Shown here: positions 17,221 to 25,593 of the stretch, piece by piece | How positions within the stretch are numbered: the stretch's first letter is position 1 | How the letters are laid out: each line of letters begins with the position of its first letter | Source of the DNA: Acidobacteriaceae bacterium | Lineage (GTDB): Bacteria; Acidobacteriota; Terriglobia; Terriglobales; Acidobacteriaceae | Assembly: GCA_030041435.1 (NCBI GenBank) | Contig: JASHNW010000115.1 | Location: 102,921-166,920, forward strand | Direction: 5' to 3' | DNA length: 64,000 nucleotides | The notes under the pieces: model-generated | Seen by the model: only the letters and a program-made list of their open reading frames with translations | What the model was told of the DNA's origin: nothing | Databases searched by the model: none | Translations under genes and position numbers: made by a program

Positions 17221-17285
17221 CTGACCGCCTCTTAGCTGACCAGACCTGCGTTGACCGCTTTATGACTAACCGCTCCTCAGCTGCC
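17221..17285. repeat. Degenerate 15-nt (7+8) tandem repeat, four units
   Basis: Four consecutive 15-nt units starting CTGACCG, CTGACCA, TTGACCG and CTAACCG at 17221, 17236, 17251 and 17266, then CTGCC. The last unit overlaps the stop codon of the M61 peptidase gene (17277-17279). The unit closely matches those at 28374 and 42469 (consensus CTGACCGCTYCTTAG). Confidence 0.65.
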
Positions 17286-19193
17286 TTTCGTCATCGGCTT
17301 CAGGATTTCATCCAGATAATCCGGCGTTCCATCCACGCGCTCCAGATGCGGGAAGCGCACACCATCGTGGTAATCGAGCCCGACCACGCGATACACGCCC
17401 GTATTCACCACGATCAGCCCAATCGGCGCCTGGGTTCCCTTCGCCGCTTCAATGGCGTCGTTCAGCAACGTGCCGGTGAACTGGCGATTGTTGACCGCGA
17501 CAATCTGCATGCCCGGCCCCAGCTTCGCTTTGTCCGCTGCCGACCCCACCAGCACGTCCTCGATGTGCCCGTCGCTCGTCGCGTTCAGTCCGATCGACCA
17601 CCACTCATTCGTGCTGCCGCTCGCATTCATGTGCGCCAGGGTGATGTCGTTCGGCTGATCGGTGTACACGATCTTGTAGCCGCCCTGCGTAATGCCCTCC
17701 AGCGGCGCGTGCGGCGCAAGACTGGTCAGCCGCTCCTTCAGAAAGCCGGCCCAGTCATACGGCACCACCTGGTTCAGGGCGTTCACCACGTCGTCAAAGT
17801 GATAGGGCACCACCTTCGGCGCCGTGTTGCCGCCCAGACCTTCGAAGATTCCCAGAAAATCATTCAGGCTCTTCTTGTCCCTGGTCAGCCTGCGGATGGT
17901 CGTGTCCACGTCGAGCCACACCAGGTCGCCCTCGGAATAGTAATCGACGCTGCGCCGCCAGTTATCCCAGCCGCCGCCGGCCAGATAGAGAAACTGCGCT
18001 CCCGTTGCCGTGTCCTGCAGATCGCGCCACGTGCGTCCCGGCCGGTAATCGAGTGTCGCCGCGGTGTCGGCCAGATAATCGCGGTACTGCGCGTCCGTCT
18101 CCAGCTTGCTGCGCGCCGCCAGCACATTGCCCATGTAATCGGTCAGCCCTTCGTAGACCCACAGCAGGCTGCCGACCATGGGATCTTCGTAGTTCCCCGT
18201 CGCCAGCCCCGCCGGCCGCCGGTATTTTCCGTTCCATGAATGCGTGAACTCATGCGGCAGCAAATCGGCTGACAGCAGCAGCAGGTTCGGGTCGATGAAC
18301 GTCTTCTCCGGCACGCGATCGTCGCTCGACTGGTGATGCTCCAACCCAAAGTGCGCCACCTGATCGCTCGCCGTCACCAGAAAGTGATAGCTGCCGTAGT
18401 GCCGCGATTTGTACACCGCGCCCGTCTCGCGCACCAGGTTGCTGAAGCCGGCCAGGGTGTCGTCGCTCAGGTTCAGATCCTCCGGCCCATCGGAGACAAC
18501 GTCGAGGTAATGTTTCGGCGTCACTTCCGGCGCCAGATCGAATTGCGCGAAATATTTCCCGCTCAGCAGCGGCGAATCGATCAGCTGCTCCAGCGAAACC
18601 GTGTCGAAGTGAACGGAATTGTCCGCACCCGGCTTCGTGTCGGCCTCCGTGCCCGGGGCCACCCGCGGCAGCGCCGTTCCGTACTGCCAGCCCGTGGGCA
18701 GAATCACGGCAGGCTGCACAAAGACCTGGTCCGACTGGTGCCCGGAGGGATACAGCACCAGCTCATTCCAGCTCAGCACCGCCAGATTTGCGCTGGTCGA
18801 TGCGCCTGCAGAAAATCCGTTGGCTGGCGCCGTGGCCAGAAAATCGTCCTTCACGTCCAGCTGCGAAACTCCCTCCGGCACCGTCAGGTGGATCGCGTAC
18901 ATGTTCACGTCGTCGCGCACCCAGCGCACCGTCTGCCCATTGGCCGTGATGAACAGCCCCGCCAGATTGTCGATCGGTCCATCGGGCATGTGTTCGCCCG
19001 GAATCCACTTCGCGTACAGCAGCGTCAGCGGCCCCGGCGAAACCGGAATTGTCATCTGCGCGTGCAGCAGCTTCCGCGGAGCGTCGGTCAGATCCACGGT
19101 GATCCGGATCGGATTCGCCGGGGTCGTTTGAGCGTGCAAAGAAAAAGCGGCTGCCAGAGCCGCTCCCAATAGCGCGGGAAATCGAAAGCGCAT
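17277..19193 (-). CDS. M61-family glycyl aminopeptidase with PDZ domain
   Basis: 638 residues, full family length. An N-terminal signal peptide (LLGAALAAAFSLHAQ) indicates export to the periplasm. The zinc motif HEFTHSW (~314-320) is the M61 HExxHxW, with the downstream glutamate in WVYEGLTDYMG (~348). A PDZ-like domain occupies the last ~120 residues (HIEDVLVGSAADKAKLGPGMQIVAVN). AGGAGG before the ATG at 19193 supports the start. It removes N-terminal residues, with glycine/alanine preference in characterised relatives. The end matches the fragment at 1-443, so the genome has at least two paralogues. The stop codon lies inside a degenerate 15-nt repeat array. Confidence 0.92.
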   Translation of the reverse strand: MRFRFPALLGAALAAAFSLHAQTTPANPIRITVDLTDAPRKLLHAQMTIPVSPGPLTLLYAKWIPGEHMPDGPIDNLAGLFITANGQTVRWVRDDVNMYAIHLTVPEGVSQLDVKDDFLATAPANGFSAGASTSANLAVLSWNELVLYPSGHQSDQVFVQPAVILPTGWQYGTALPRVAPGTEADTKPGADNSVHFDTVSLEQLIDSPLLSGKYFAQFDLAPEVTPKHYLDVVSDGPEDLNLSDDTLAGFSNLVRETGAVYKSRHYGSYHFLVTASDQVAHFGLEHHQSSDDRVPEKTFIDPNLLLLSADLLPHEFTHSWNGKYRRPAGLATGNYEDPMVGSLLWVYEGLTDYMGNVLAARSKLETDAQYRDYLADTAATLDYRPGRTWRDLQDTATGAQFLYLAGGGWDNWRRSVDYYSEGDLVWLDVDTTIRRLTRDKKSLNDFLGIFEGLGGNTAPKVVPYHFDDVVNALNQVVPYDWAGFLKERLTSLAPHAPLEGITQGGYKIVYTDQPNDITLAHMNASGSTNEWWSIGLNATSDGHIEDVLVGSAADKAKLGPGMQIVAVNNRQFTGTLLNDAIEAAKGTQAPIGLIVVNTGVYRVVGLDYHDGVRFPHLERVDGTPDYLDEILKPMTKGS

Positions 19194-19311
19194 AGTCCTC
19201 CTGATGGCGAGTGCAATCCATTAGTGTAACCATCCGTAACCGGACACCGCTCACACACCGCCTGCGCGGCGCAGTTTTCGGCGTATAGTCGCCAGCCAGG
19301 AGGACCCCGCC

Positions 19312-19716
19312 ATGCTGCACTGGAACTTCGGACTCGCGTGGATCGCCTTCGCTCTGGCCGTCGCTCTGCATGTTGCCGACGAAGCTCGCCACGACTTCCT
19401 CGCCCTCTACAATCCCAACGCCCGCGCCATTCGCCGCCGCCTGCATCTGCCCATCCCGGTCTTCACATTCAGAGGGTGGCTCACCGGACTGATCGCCGGC
19501 GTCTGTCTGCTGCTCCTTCTGTCCCCGCTTGCCTTCCACGGCGCTCACTGGATTCGCATCGTGGCCCTCCCCCTCGGCATTCTGGTCGGCGTGTTCAACG
19601 GGCTGCTCCATATCGGCGGATCTCTGCTTTACCGCCGCAGACTGGCCGGCCTGCTCAGCTCACCGGTCCTGCTGGCGGCCGGAGCCTGGCTGTTGTGGAG
19701 TTCCTGCGCGCCCTGA
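19312..19716 (+). CDS. Small membrane protein, HXXEE-domain-like
   Basis: 134 residues with three to four hydrophobic helices. Near the N-terminus HVADEARHDF resembles the H-x-x-[DE]-E pattern of HXXEE-domain membrane proteins, and LLHIGGSLLYRR the second conserved His of that family; assignment is tentative. AGGAGG upstream of the ATG supports translation. Divergent from the M61 gene and convergent with the next minus-strand gene (18 bp gap). Function unknown. Confidence 0.65.
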   Translation: MLHWNFGLAWIAFALAVALHVADEARHDFLALYNPNARAIRRRLHLPIPVFTFRGWLTGLIAGVCLLLLLSPLAFHGAHWIRIVALPLGILVGVFNGLLHIGGSLLYRRRLAGLLSSPVLLAAGAWLLWSSCAP

Positions 19717-19734
19717 TCGCGACCCGCCCGACGA

Positions 19735-20109
19735 CTATCCCGGAGCCGAGATCTCCGCCTGAGCGCTGATCCTGTCGCTGTCGACCCGCACCGTCACCGC
19801 TCCCATCTCCTCCCCGTGGCGAATCCGCTGCAGCTGTTCGTGCAACAGACGTCCACCCGGCGGCTCGGCTCCACTCGCGTCGTCGACGCTCTCTTCCTTC
19901 TGCTCCTCCACGATCCTGTGCCGCACTTCCGGCTGCACGATCGCCTGAAAACCCAGAAGCATCGCGCCCATCGCCAGTCCCGACAACGGAGAAATCACCA
20001 GATCTTTGGCGGGTTTCCTGGTCCGCCTGCGCCGCTCACGCAGCAGCCGGGCGCTCGCCCACAACAGAAATCCGACAACACAACCATTGACGATCCACGC
20101 AAAAACCAT
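19735..20109 (-). CDS. Hypothetical protein with single N-terminal transmembrane helix
   Basis: 124 residues from the ATG at 20109 (MVFAWIVNGCVVGFLLW), which has GGAGG upstream; a longer reading is possible but lacks a site. One N-terminal helix, a basic stretch (LLRERRRRTRKPAK), a second weaker hydrophobic segment (SGLAMGAMLLGFQAIV) and a charged C-terminus. No family recognised. Same strand as the next small membrane protein gene upstream, probably one unit. Confidence 0.55.
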   Translation of the reverse strand: MVFAWIVNGCVVGFLLWASARLLRERRRRTRKPAKDLVISPLSGLAMGAMLLGFQAIVQPEVRHRIVEEQKEESVDDASGAEPPGGRLLHEQLQRIRHGEEMGAVTVRVDSDRISAQAEISAPG

Positions 20110-20199
20110 CTGTCCCTCCAGGCTGTTCGTTCCCAGAGAAAGCCGCAGAGCGCACCTCAGCCCAAACAAGGGCAGCGCGCCCATAGCGAAAGAAGGAAG

Positions 20200-20457
20200 T
20201 TAGTTTTTGCAGGAAGGAGGAGGCCGCTGGAACAGATGCGCCCGGCACAGAACCGGCGCAACCCATCTTTGCTCCAGATCACCCGCGGGCCACAGCGAAA
20301 GCGGCGCCAGCACCAAACCGAACAGCAGCACCGGCAGCAGAACGAACGCCGCCAGCGCCGGCCCATGCGTCACCACCGGATGCAGCAGCAGCGCGAGCAG
20401 GCCGAGCGCCATGCCCAGCACCACAATCGTTCGCCAATTGCGCCTGAGGAATCTCAT
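20200..20457 (-). CDS. Small hypothetical membrane protein
   Basis: 85 residues from the ATG at 20457 (MRFLRRNWRTIVVLG), with GAAGG upstream. Two transmembrane helices (IVVLGMALGLLALLLHPVV and ALAAFVLLPVLLFGLVL) and a C-terminal tail with two cysteines (VLCRAHLFQRPPPSCKN). No family recognised. Follows the PNGase A-like gene by ~110 bp on the same strand. Confidence 0.55.
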   Translation of the reverse strand: MRFLRRNWRTIVVLGMALGLLALLLHPVVTHGPALAAFVLLPVLLFGLVLAPLSLWPAGDLEQRWVAPVLCRAHLFQRPPPSCKN

Positions 20458-20569
20458 CGCCTTCTCGCGGATCGTCAGGAATCGACCCGATGCGTCGATT
20501 GTAGCTCGCACCGCGGCGACGCCTGGAACCGAAGTCCCCGGCGTGCCGCGATCCGTCACAGACCCTCGA

Positions 20570-22303
20570 TCAGAATTGGTGCTGATCGAAGCAGCCCTGG
20601 CCGTTGCTTACCGAGGCCAGCACCTGCGCCGCGGAGGTAATCGTGCGGGTGTAGCACCCGCCCAGCGAATTTCTCCACGTATACGTGTTGGACGACTGGC
20701 CCGCGCTCGGCCCCAGGAAATTGCCGCTGGAGTCGAACAGGTCGGTGTCCGTCGTGCTCAGCTGGTTGTTCACTTTGCTCCAGTACAGCGGGAACCGGTC
20801 CAGGCTTTGCGCATCATCGGATTGATACGCCTGGCTGACGTTCGTCGTTGCATAGAACCCGCTCGACGTCGAGCCAGACGAGTAGTCCACCGTCAGCGGA
20901 TAGCGGAAGTTTTCCTCCTCCGTCGTCACCAGCCAGCCCTGCTGCGTTGTGCTGGTGGAGTGCACGGTCGTCAGTTGCTGGATATCCTGGACATATTCCG
21001 ACGAGTTGATGGTGAACGTCTGATTGTTGCTGAAGTTCACGTTCTGCTGGACTGTCGTCACCACCTTGCCATGCGACGTCTGAATATATCCGCTGATGGC
21101 GAAGTTCCGGTTCGACGTGGTCAGGATATTCCCCGAATAGTTGCCGTTCGAGGCAACGATGTTGTCCGCGATCGTCGGAGTAGGCGCGGCGGACAACGTG
21201 TTGCTGATCAGCCCTCCGGTCGTCTTTGTCGCTCCGTGATCGAGATAGACGAGCAGGTTCGCCGTGGCCAAAAAGTACGAGTCGGCGTTGTACACGCTCA
21301 GCGCCACCGTGTGCGTGCCGCCGTCAGCCAGCATGCCGGCAAACGGGGTCAGGTTTACGCGGTAGGGCACGAAGTCCAGCGTCTGCACACCGGGAATCGG
21401 CTCCCACAAATACGGGTCGATCCCGCCCGTGAAGATCCACGGATAGATCGGCGCCACCCCCGCAGGCTGGCTGTCGAGGCTCACCTCTGCCTCGCGGAAG
21501 GCCGTGCCTCCGCAGCTCTGCAGCGGTCCAGCTTCGTCATTCGGCACGCACGTATACCAGAACTCGTCGTTGCTCTGGCTTTGCGCAATCACGTTCAGAT
21601 AGACGCTCTCCACGTTCTCCGGCAGGTTCAGCGTTTGCGTAATCTGATCTGTCGTCGTGTTCAGCGTGCCCGCATCGCCGCCCGATCCGTTCACCGGGAT
21701 CACCATATCCGGCGTCCGCGGAGCGGGGTTGCGGAAGTTCGCCGGATAGAATTCCAGCGCGGCATCCGCGTAAATGAGTCCGTTGTAGACGACACCGTTG
21801 TAGGTTCCTACAAAGTTGCCGATATTGGCTTCACCGGTCTGCGGCGACTGAAAGATCGGCGTGAGATCGGTCACGTCGCGCTCCACGTGCCACGAGGGGC
21901 TCAGCGCGCTGCGCGGTTCCGCGGTGGTGCCGTAATAAATGCTGGCCTGGCCCAGGTAGAACGCCGCGGTGCGGTCGAATTGCCTGCCTGCCGTCACCGT
22001 GAAGTCCGCAGTAAAGACCACCTTCGCCCAAGGTCCTGGACAATCGGCCGGCGGCGTGTAGCTGAAGCTCTTGAGATTGAAGTCCGCGAATTCCAGGTTT
22101 TCGAAGAGCGGCACGATGCACGGTTTTGTGGTGGGACGAGGCACCGTGGGTTCGGCCGTCGCGGGATTCGACGATCCGACTTGTGGGGTGGTGGGCACAA
22201 CCACAACCTGTGCGCGCATTAGACCTCCCGATGCGAGCAGCAGTACAGCGACAGGGGCGATCCAGCGCCCCATGCCGAGGGTGAAGCCGGCGGAACTGGT
22301 CAT
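20570..22303 (-). CDS. Peptide-N4-(N-acetyl-beta-glucosaminyl)asparagine amidase A (PNGase A) family
   Basis: 577 residues with a signal peptide (APVAVLLLASGGLMRAQ), so secreted or periplasmic. The first third reads almost like plant PNGase A: PLFENLEFADFNLKSFSYTPP, CPGPWAKVVF, DFTVTAGRQFDRTAAFYLG, IYYGTTAEPRS and SWHVERDVTDLTP; later WEPIPGVQTLDFVPYRVNLTPFAG and ALSVYNADSYFLATANLLVYLDHG. The family cleaves intact N-glycans from glycopeptide asparagine. Its main members are plant and fungal; acidobacterial homologues active at acid pH are, to my knowledge, described. The likely role is nutrient release from plant or fungal glycoproteins in soil. It stands alone with its own upstream region. 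Confidence 0.85.
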   Translation of the reverse strand: MTSSAGFTLGMGRWIAPVAVLLLASGGLMRAQVVVVPTTPQVGSSNPATAEPTVPRPTTKPCIVPLFENLEFADFNLKSFSYTPPADCPGPWAKVVFTADFTVTAGRQFDRTAAFYLGQASIYYGTTAEPRSALSPSWHVERDVTDLTPIFQSPQTGEANIGNFVGTYNGVVYNGLIYADAALEFYPANFRNPAPRTPDMVIPVNGSGGDAGTLNTTTDQITQTLNLPENVESVYLNVIAQSQSNDEFWYTCVPNDEAGPLQSCGGTAFREAEVSLDSQPAGVAPIYPWIFTGGIDPYLWEPIPGVQTLDFVPYRVNLTPFAGMLADGGTHTVALSVYNADSYFLATANLLVYLDHGATKTTGGLISNTLSAAPTPTIADNIVASNGNYSGNILTTSNRNFAISGYIQTSHGKVVTTVQQNVNFSNNQTFTINSSEYVQDIQQLTTVHSTSTTQQGWLVTTEEENFRYPLTVDYSSGSTSSGFYATTNVSQAYQSDDAQSLDRFPLYWSKVNNQLSTTDTDLFDSSGNFLGPSAGQSSNTYTWRNSLGGCYTRTITSAAQVLASVSNGQGCFDQHQF

Positions 22304-22635
22304 GGGTTTTTCCTTCCGCTTTCCGCGTCCCTGGCGCCGCGGCCTTCAACGATTTCCTGTTCCCGTCCCGGATAGCCTTTCGGGACCCTGCAGGAGCCCG
22401 CCGAAAAGTACCGTCGCACTGAGAACGCTCACTAAAAGCGCGCAAATCATAGCATATGAAACAAATTGCTGGCGACTCGATCATAATTGCTCCGTTTTCT
22501 GTGCAAAACCTGGGTCCGCGCGAAAAACCCCTCGTTCCGGGCGCCCGCTGCATCCCGCACCCCGGACTCTGCACCACGTCCCCCCGCGCGAAGCGCCCCT
22601 CGCCCGGACGGCCAGTCCCCCTGTAACCTGCATTT
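22304..22635. other. Divergent promoter region between PNGase A-like gene and tmk
   Basis: About 330 bp without a gene. A short AT-richer stretch near 22440-22500 is the most promoter-like part. Nothing else recognised. Confidence 0.4.
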
Positions 22636-23292
22636 ATGTCCCGGGGATTTTTCCTCACCTTTGAAGGCCTCGACGGTTCCGGCAAATCCACACAGCTTCG
22701 CAGGCTCGCCGCCTACCTTGAGGCCCACGGTCACGCCGTCACCGTCACCCGCCAGCCCGGCGGCACGCGCATCGGCGACCGCATCCGGGCGCTCATCCTC
22801 GACTCGCGCACCGAGCCCATGGATGCCATGACCGAGCTCGGTCTTATGTTTTCCGACCGCGCCCAGGCGATCGCCGAGGTCATCCGCCCCGCCCTCGAAG
22901 CCGGCCGCATCGTCCTCTGCGATCGCTACACTGACTCCACCGAGGCCTATCAGGGGGGCGGGCGCCAGCTGGGCAGCGAGGTCGTCCTCCGCATGCACGC
23001 GGTCATGTGCGGGGGACTCAATCCCGACCTCACCCTCCTGCTGCTGCCCGATTTCAATCGCTCCCTCGCCCGCGCCCGCCGCCGCAACGGCCGCTCCGAC
23101 AAGGACGAGAACCGCTTCGAGACCGAAGACCAGGCCTTCCACCGCCGCGTTTACGACCGGTACCGCGCCATCGCCGCCCGTGAGCCCGCCCGCGTCACCG
23201 TCATCGCAGGCGATCAAAGCATCGAGGCCATTCACCGGCAGATCATCCGCCTTGTCGACGAGAAGCTGCGCGCCGCCACCCCGGCCTCGTAA
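22636..23292 (+). CDS. tmk: Thymidylate kinase
   Basis: 218 residues. Phosphorylates dTMP to dTDP. The P-loop FEGLDGSGKST (~9-19), the DRYTDSTEAYQGGGR substrate segment and the lid region RARRRNGRSDKDENRFETE are all present, with the usual length. Upstream spacing and the weak leader suggest its own promoter in the divergent gap. The downstream adaptor gene begins 165 bp later and is probably regulated separately. Confidence 0.93.
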   Translation: MSRGFFLTFEGLDGSGKSTQLRRLAAYLEAHGHAVTVTRQPGGTRIGDRIRALILDSRTEPMDAMTELGLMFSDRAQAIAEVIRPALEAGRIVLCDRYTDSTEAYQGGGRQLGSEVVLRMHAVMCGGLNPDLTLLLLPDFNRSLARARRRNGRSDKDENRFETEDQAFHRRVYDRYRAIAAREPARVTVIAGDQSIEAIHRQIIRLVDEKLRAATPAS

Positions 23293-23316
23293 CCGCGACC
23301 CTGCCTGCCCGCCCAC

Positions 23317-23332
23317 TGTCCACTACCGGACA
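23317..23332. promoter_or_regulatory. Inverted repeat TGTCC-N6-GGACA, candidate enhancer site
   Basis: A perfect 5-bp-arm inverted repeat ~130 bp upstream of a possible sigma-54 promoter and ahead of the export operon whose last genes encode a sigma-54 activator and its kinase. Caveat: the flanking bases show a weak 7-nt periodicity (CACTGTC, CACTACC) like the intergenic arrays elsewhere, so the symmetry could be accidental. Confidence 0.35.
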
Positions 23333-23426
23333 CAGGTTTCCGCAAACGGCCAGTCCGCTTCCCTCAGCCTCCTCGGATGGCAGGGCCATCCAGCAGAAAT
23401 CAAGCCACTTGCCGCCACACCCTGAA

Positions 23427-23442
23427 TGGTGCGGAACATGCA
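23427..23442 (+). promoter_or_regulatory. Possible sigma-54 (-24/-12) promoter for the export operon
   Basis: TGGTGCG-N4-ATGCA keeps the essential GG and GC with correct 10-bp spacing, against consensus TGGCACG-N4-TTGCA. Transcription would begin ~4 nt before the adaptor ATG, which is unusually close, so this is a weak call supported mainly by the sigma-54 regulator encoded in the same cluster. Confidence 0.3.
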
Positions 23443-23456
23443 ATGAATGAGTTGCA

Positions 23457-24722
23457 ATGGACATCGCTCGCCCCGACATTCGGAAGAAGAAGCTCCGCCG
23501 GCAGATCATCGTGCTCGTCCTCGTTGCCCTCGGCGTCACTGCTGCCGCCTGGGCCGTCATGCGGCTCAAACCGGCCATCCCCACCGTAGACGCCAGCACC
23601 GTTTATCCCGAGACCGTGAAACGCGGCGACTTCACCGTCAACGTCCGCGGACTGGGAACGCTGGTGCCTCGCGAAGAGAGCATTCAGTTAATCCCGGCGC
23701 AGACGGACGCGACGATTGTCTCGATCCGGGTGCTGCCCGGCACCATGGTCAAGCCGGACACCGTTCTGCTGGACATGACCGACCCGCAGCTGCAGCAGGA
23801 GCTGGTGGGCGCGCGAGCGGCGCTCGAAGGCGCGCAGGCCGACTACAAAAGCCTGAACGCGCAACTGCAATCGACCATCATGGGCATGAAGTCCGCGGCG
23901 GCCGCGGTGAACGCGCAGTACAGCCAGGCGCTGCTGCAGGCGCAGATCGACAAGCAACGCTACGCGCTGGGGGAGATCAGCGGCATCCAGTGGGAGCAGT
24001 CGAAGAACAACGCCGACCAGCTCACGACGCAGCAAAAGATCAGCCAGGAACAGCTGCAGGTGAACGAGAACGCCATCAAGGTTCAGCTCGCTTCCTCGCA
24101 GACGAAGATCGATTCGGCAAAGGCGCAGCTCGATCTGTATCAGAAGCAGGAAGAGGAGCTGCAGGTGCGGGCGGGCATCGCCGGCGTGCTGCAGCCGCTG
24201 GCAACGCCGGTGCAGGTGGGCGAGCATGTGACCGCGGGGACCTCGGTAGCTGAGGTCATTATTCCCAACCAGCTCAAAGCGGCATTGCAGATCGCCGAAA
24301 CCCAGGCGCACGACATCCAGCTCGGCCAGCCCGCTGAAATCGACACCCACAACGGCATCGTTCCCGGCCATGTTTCCAGAATCGATCCCATGGTATTGAA
24401 CGGAACGCGCACCGTTGACGTAACACTGGATGGGCCGCTGCCGCCGGGAGCGGTCCCGCAGCTCAGTGTGGATGGCACCATCGATCTCCAGCATCTGCAC
24501 GACGTGCTGTATGTGGGACGTCCGGCGTTCGGTAACCCCTACAGCACCATCAGCCTCTTCCGCTACGATCCGGACGGCAAAACCGCCACCCGGGTTCAGG
24601 TGAAAGTGGGCGGCGCCTCGGTGACCGAAATTCAAATTCTCGACGGACTGAAGGAAGGCGATCGCGTCATTCTTTCCGACATGTCCCGCTACGATGCGAA
24701 CGACAGGGTACGGCTCGAATAA
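23457..24722 (+). CDS. HlyD/MacA-like periplasmic adaptor of an export system
   Basis: 421 residues. A basic N-terminus and one transmembrane helix (QIIVLVLVALGVTAAAWAVM, ~18-37) anchor it in the inner membrane. The periplasmic part has a split lipoyl domain (TVNVRGLGTLVPREE; AGIAGVLQPLATPVQVGEHV), a long coiled coil between (~115-225, Gln/Ala/Leu-rich) and beta-barrel strands with VSRIDPMVLNGTRTVDVTLDGPLP. First gene of a cluster with two ABC ATPases and a TolC protein, so it should bridge the inner-membrane transporter and the outer-membrane channel. No Shine-Dalgarno is evident before the ATG at 23457. Confidence 0.88.
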   Translation: MDIARPDIRKKKLRRQIIVLVLVALGVTAAAWAVMRLKPAIPTVDASTVYPETVKRGDFTVNVRGLGTLVPREESIQLIPAQTDATIVSIRVLPGTMVKPDTVLLDMTDPQLQQELVGARAALEGAQADYKSLNAQLQSTIMGMKSAAAAVNAQYSQALLQAQIDKQRYALGEISGIQWEQSKNNADQLTTQQKISQEQLQVNENAIKVQLASSQTKIDSAKAQLDLYQKQEEELQVRAGIAGVLQPLATPVQVGEHVTAGTSVAEVIIPNQLKAALQIAETQAHDIQLGQPAEIDTHNGIVPGHVSRIDPMVLNGTRTVDVTLDGPLPPGAVPQLSVDGTIDLQHLHDVLYVGRPAFGNPYSTISLFRYDPDGKTATRVQVKVGGASVTEIQILDGLKEGDRVILSDMSRYDANDRVRLE

Positions 24723-24763
24723 GATTCCGGTAAGGCCCAATTCATAAGAAGCAGGAGAGCACG

Positions 24764-25483
<720 letters not shown>

Positions 25484-25485
25484 TC

Positions 25486-25590
25486 AGCCGGCAGCGGGTA
25501 GCCGGTGGCTGGCGCCTCAGGGCTTTCAGTCGGAAGCCGCTGCTTGTCCGCTGCAGGCTACAAGCTGCCGGCTACAGACCAGAGGCTAAG
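25486..25590. repeat. Degenerate heptanucleotide tandem array, 15 units
   Basis: The whole spacer between the two ABC ATPase genes divides into 15 consecutive 7-nt units without a single indel, e.g. AGCCGGC at 25486 and AGCGGGT at 25493; GGCTACA occurs at 25556 and again at 25570. Unit consensus is about RGCYGSY, drifting to GGCTACA at the right end. The array begins 2 nt after the upstream stop codon and ends 3 nt before the downstream ATG (25594), leaving no room for a normal Shine-Dalgarno. Confidence 0.75.
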
Positions 25591-25593
25591 ATC

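Noticed and set aside
23375-23391. GGATGG-CAGGG-CCATCC hairpin as a tmk terminator
   Set aside because: Only 6 bp and not followed by a T-tract; may be chance.
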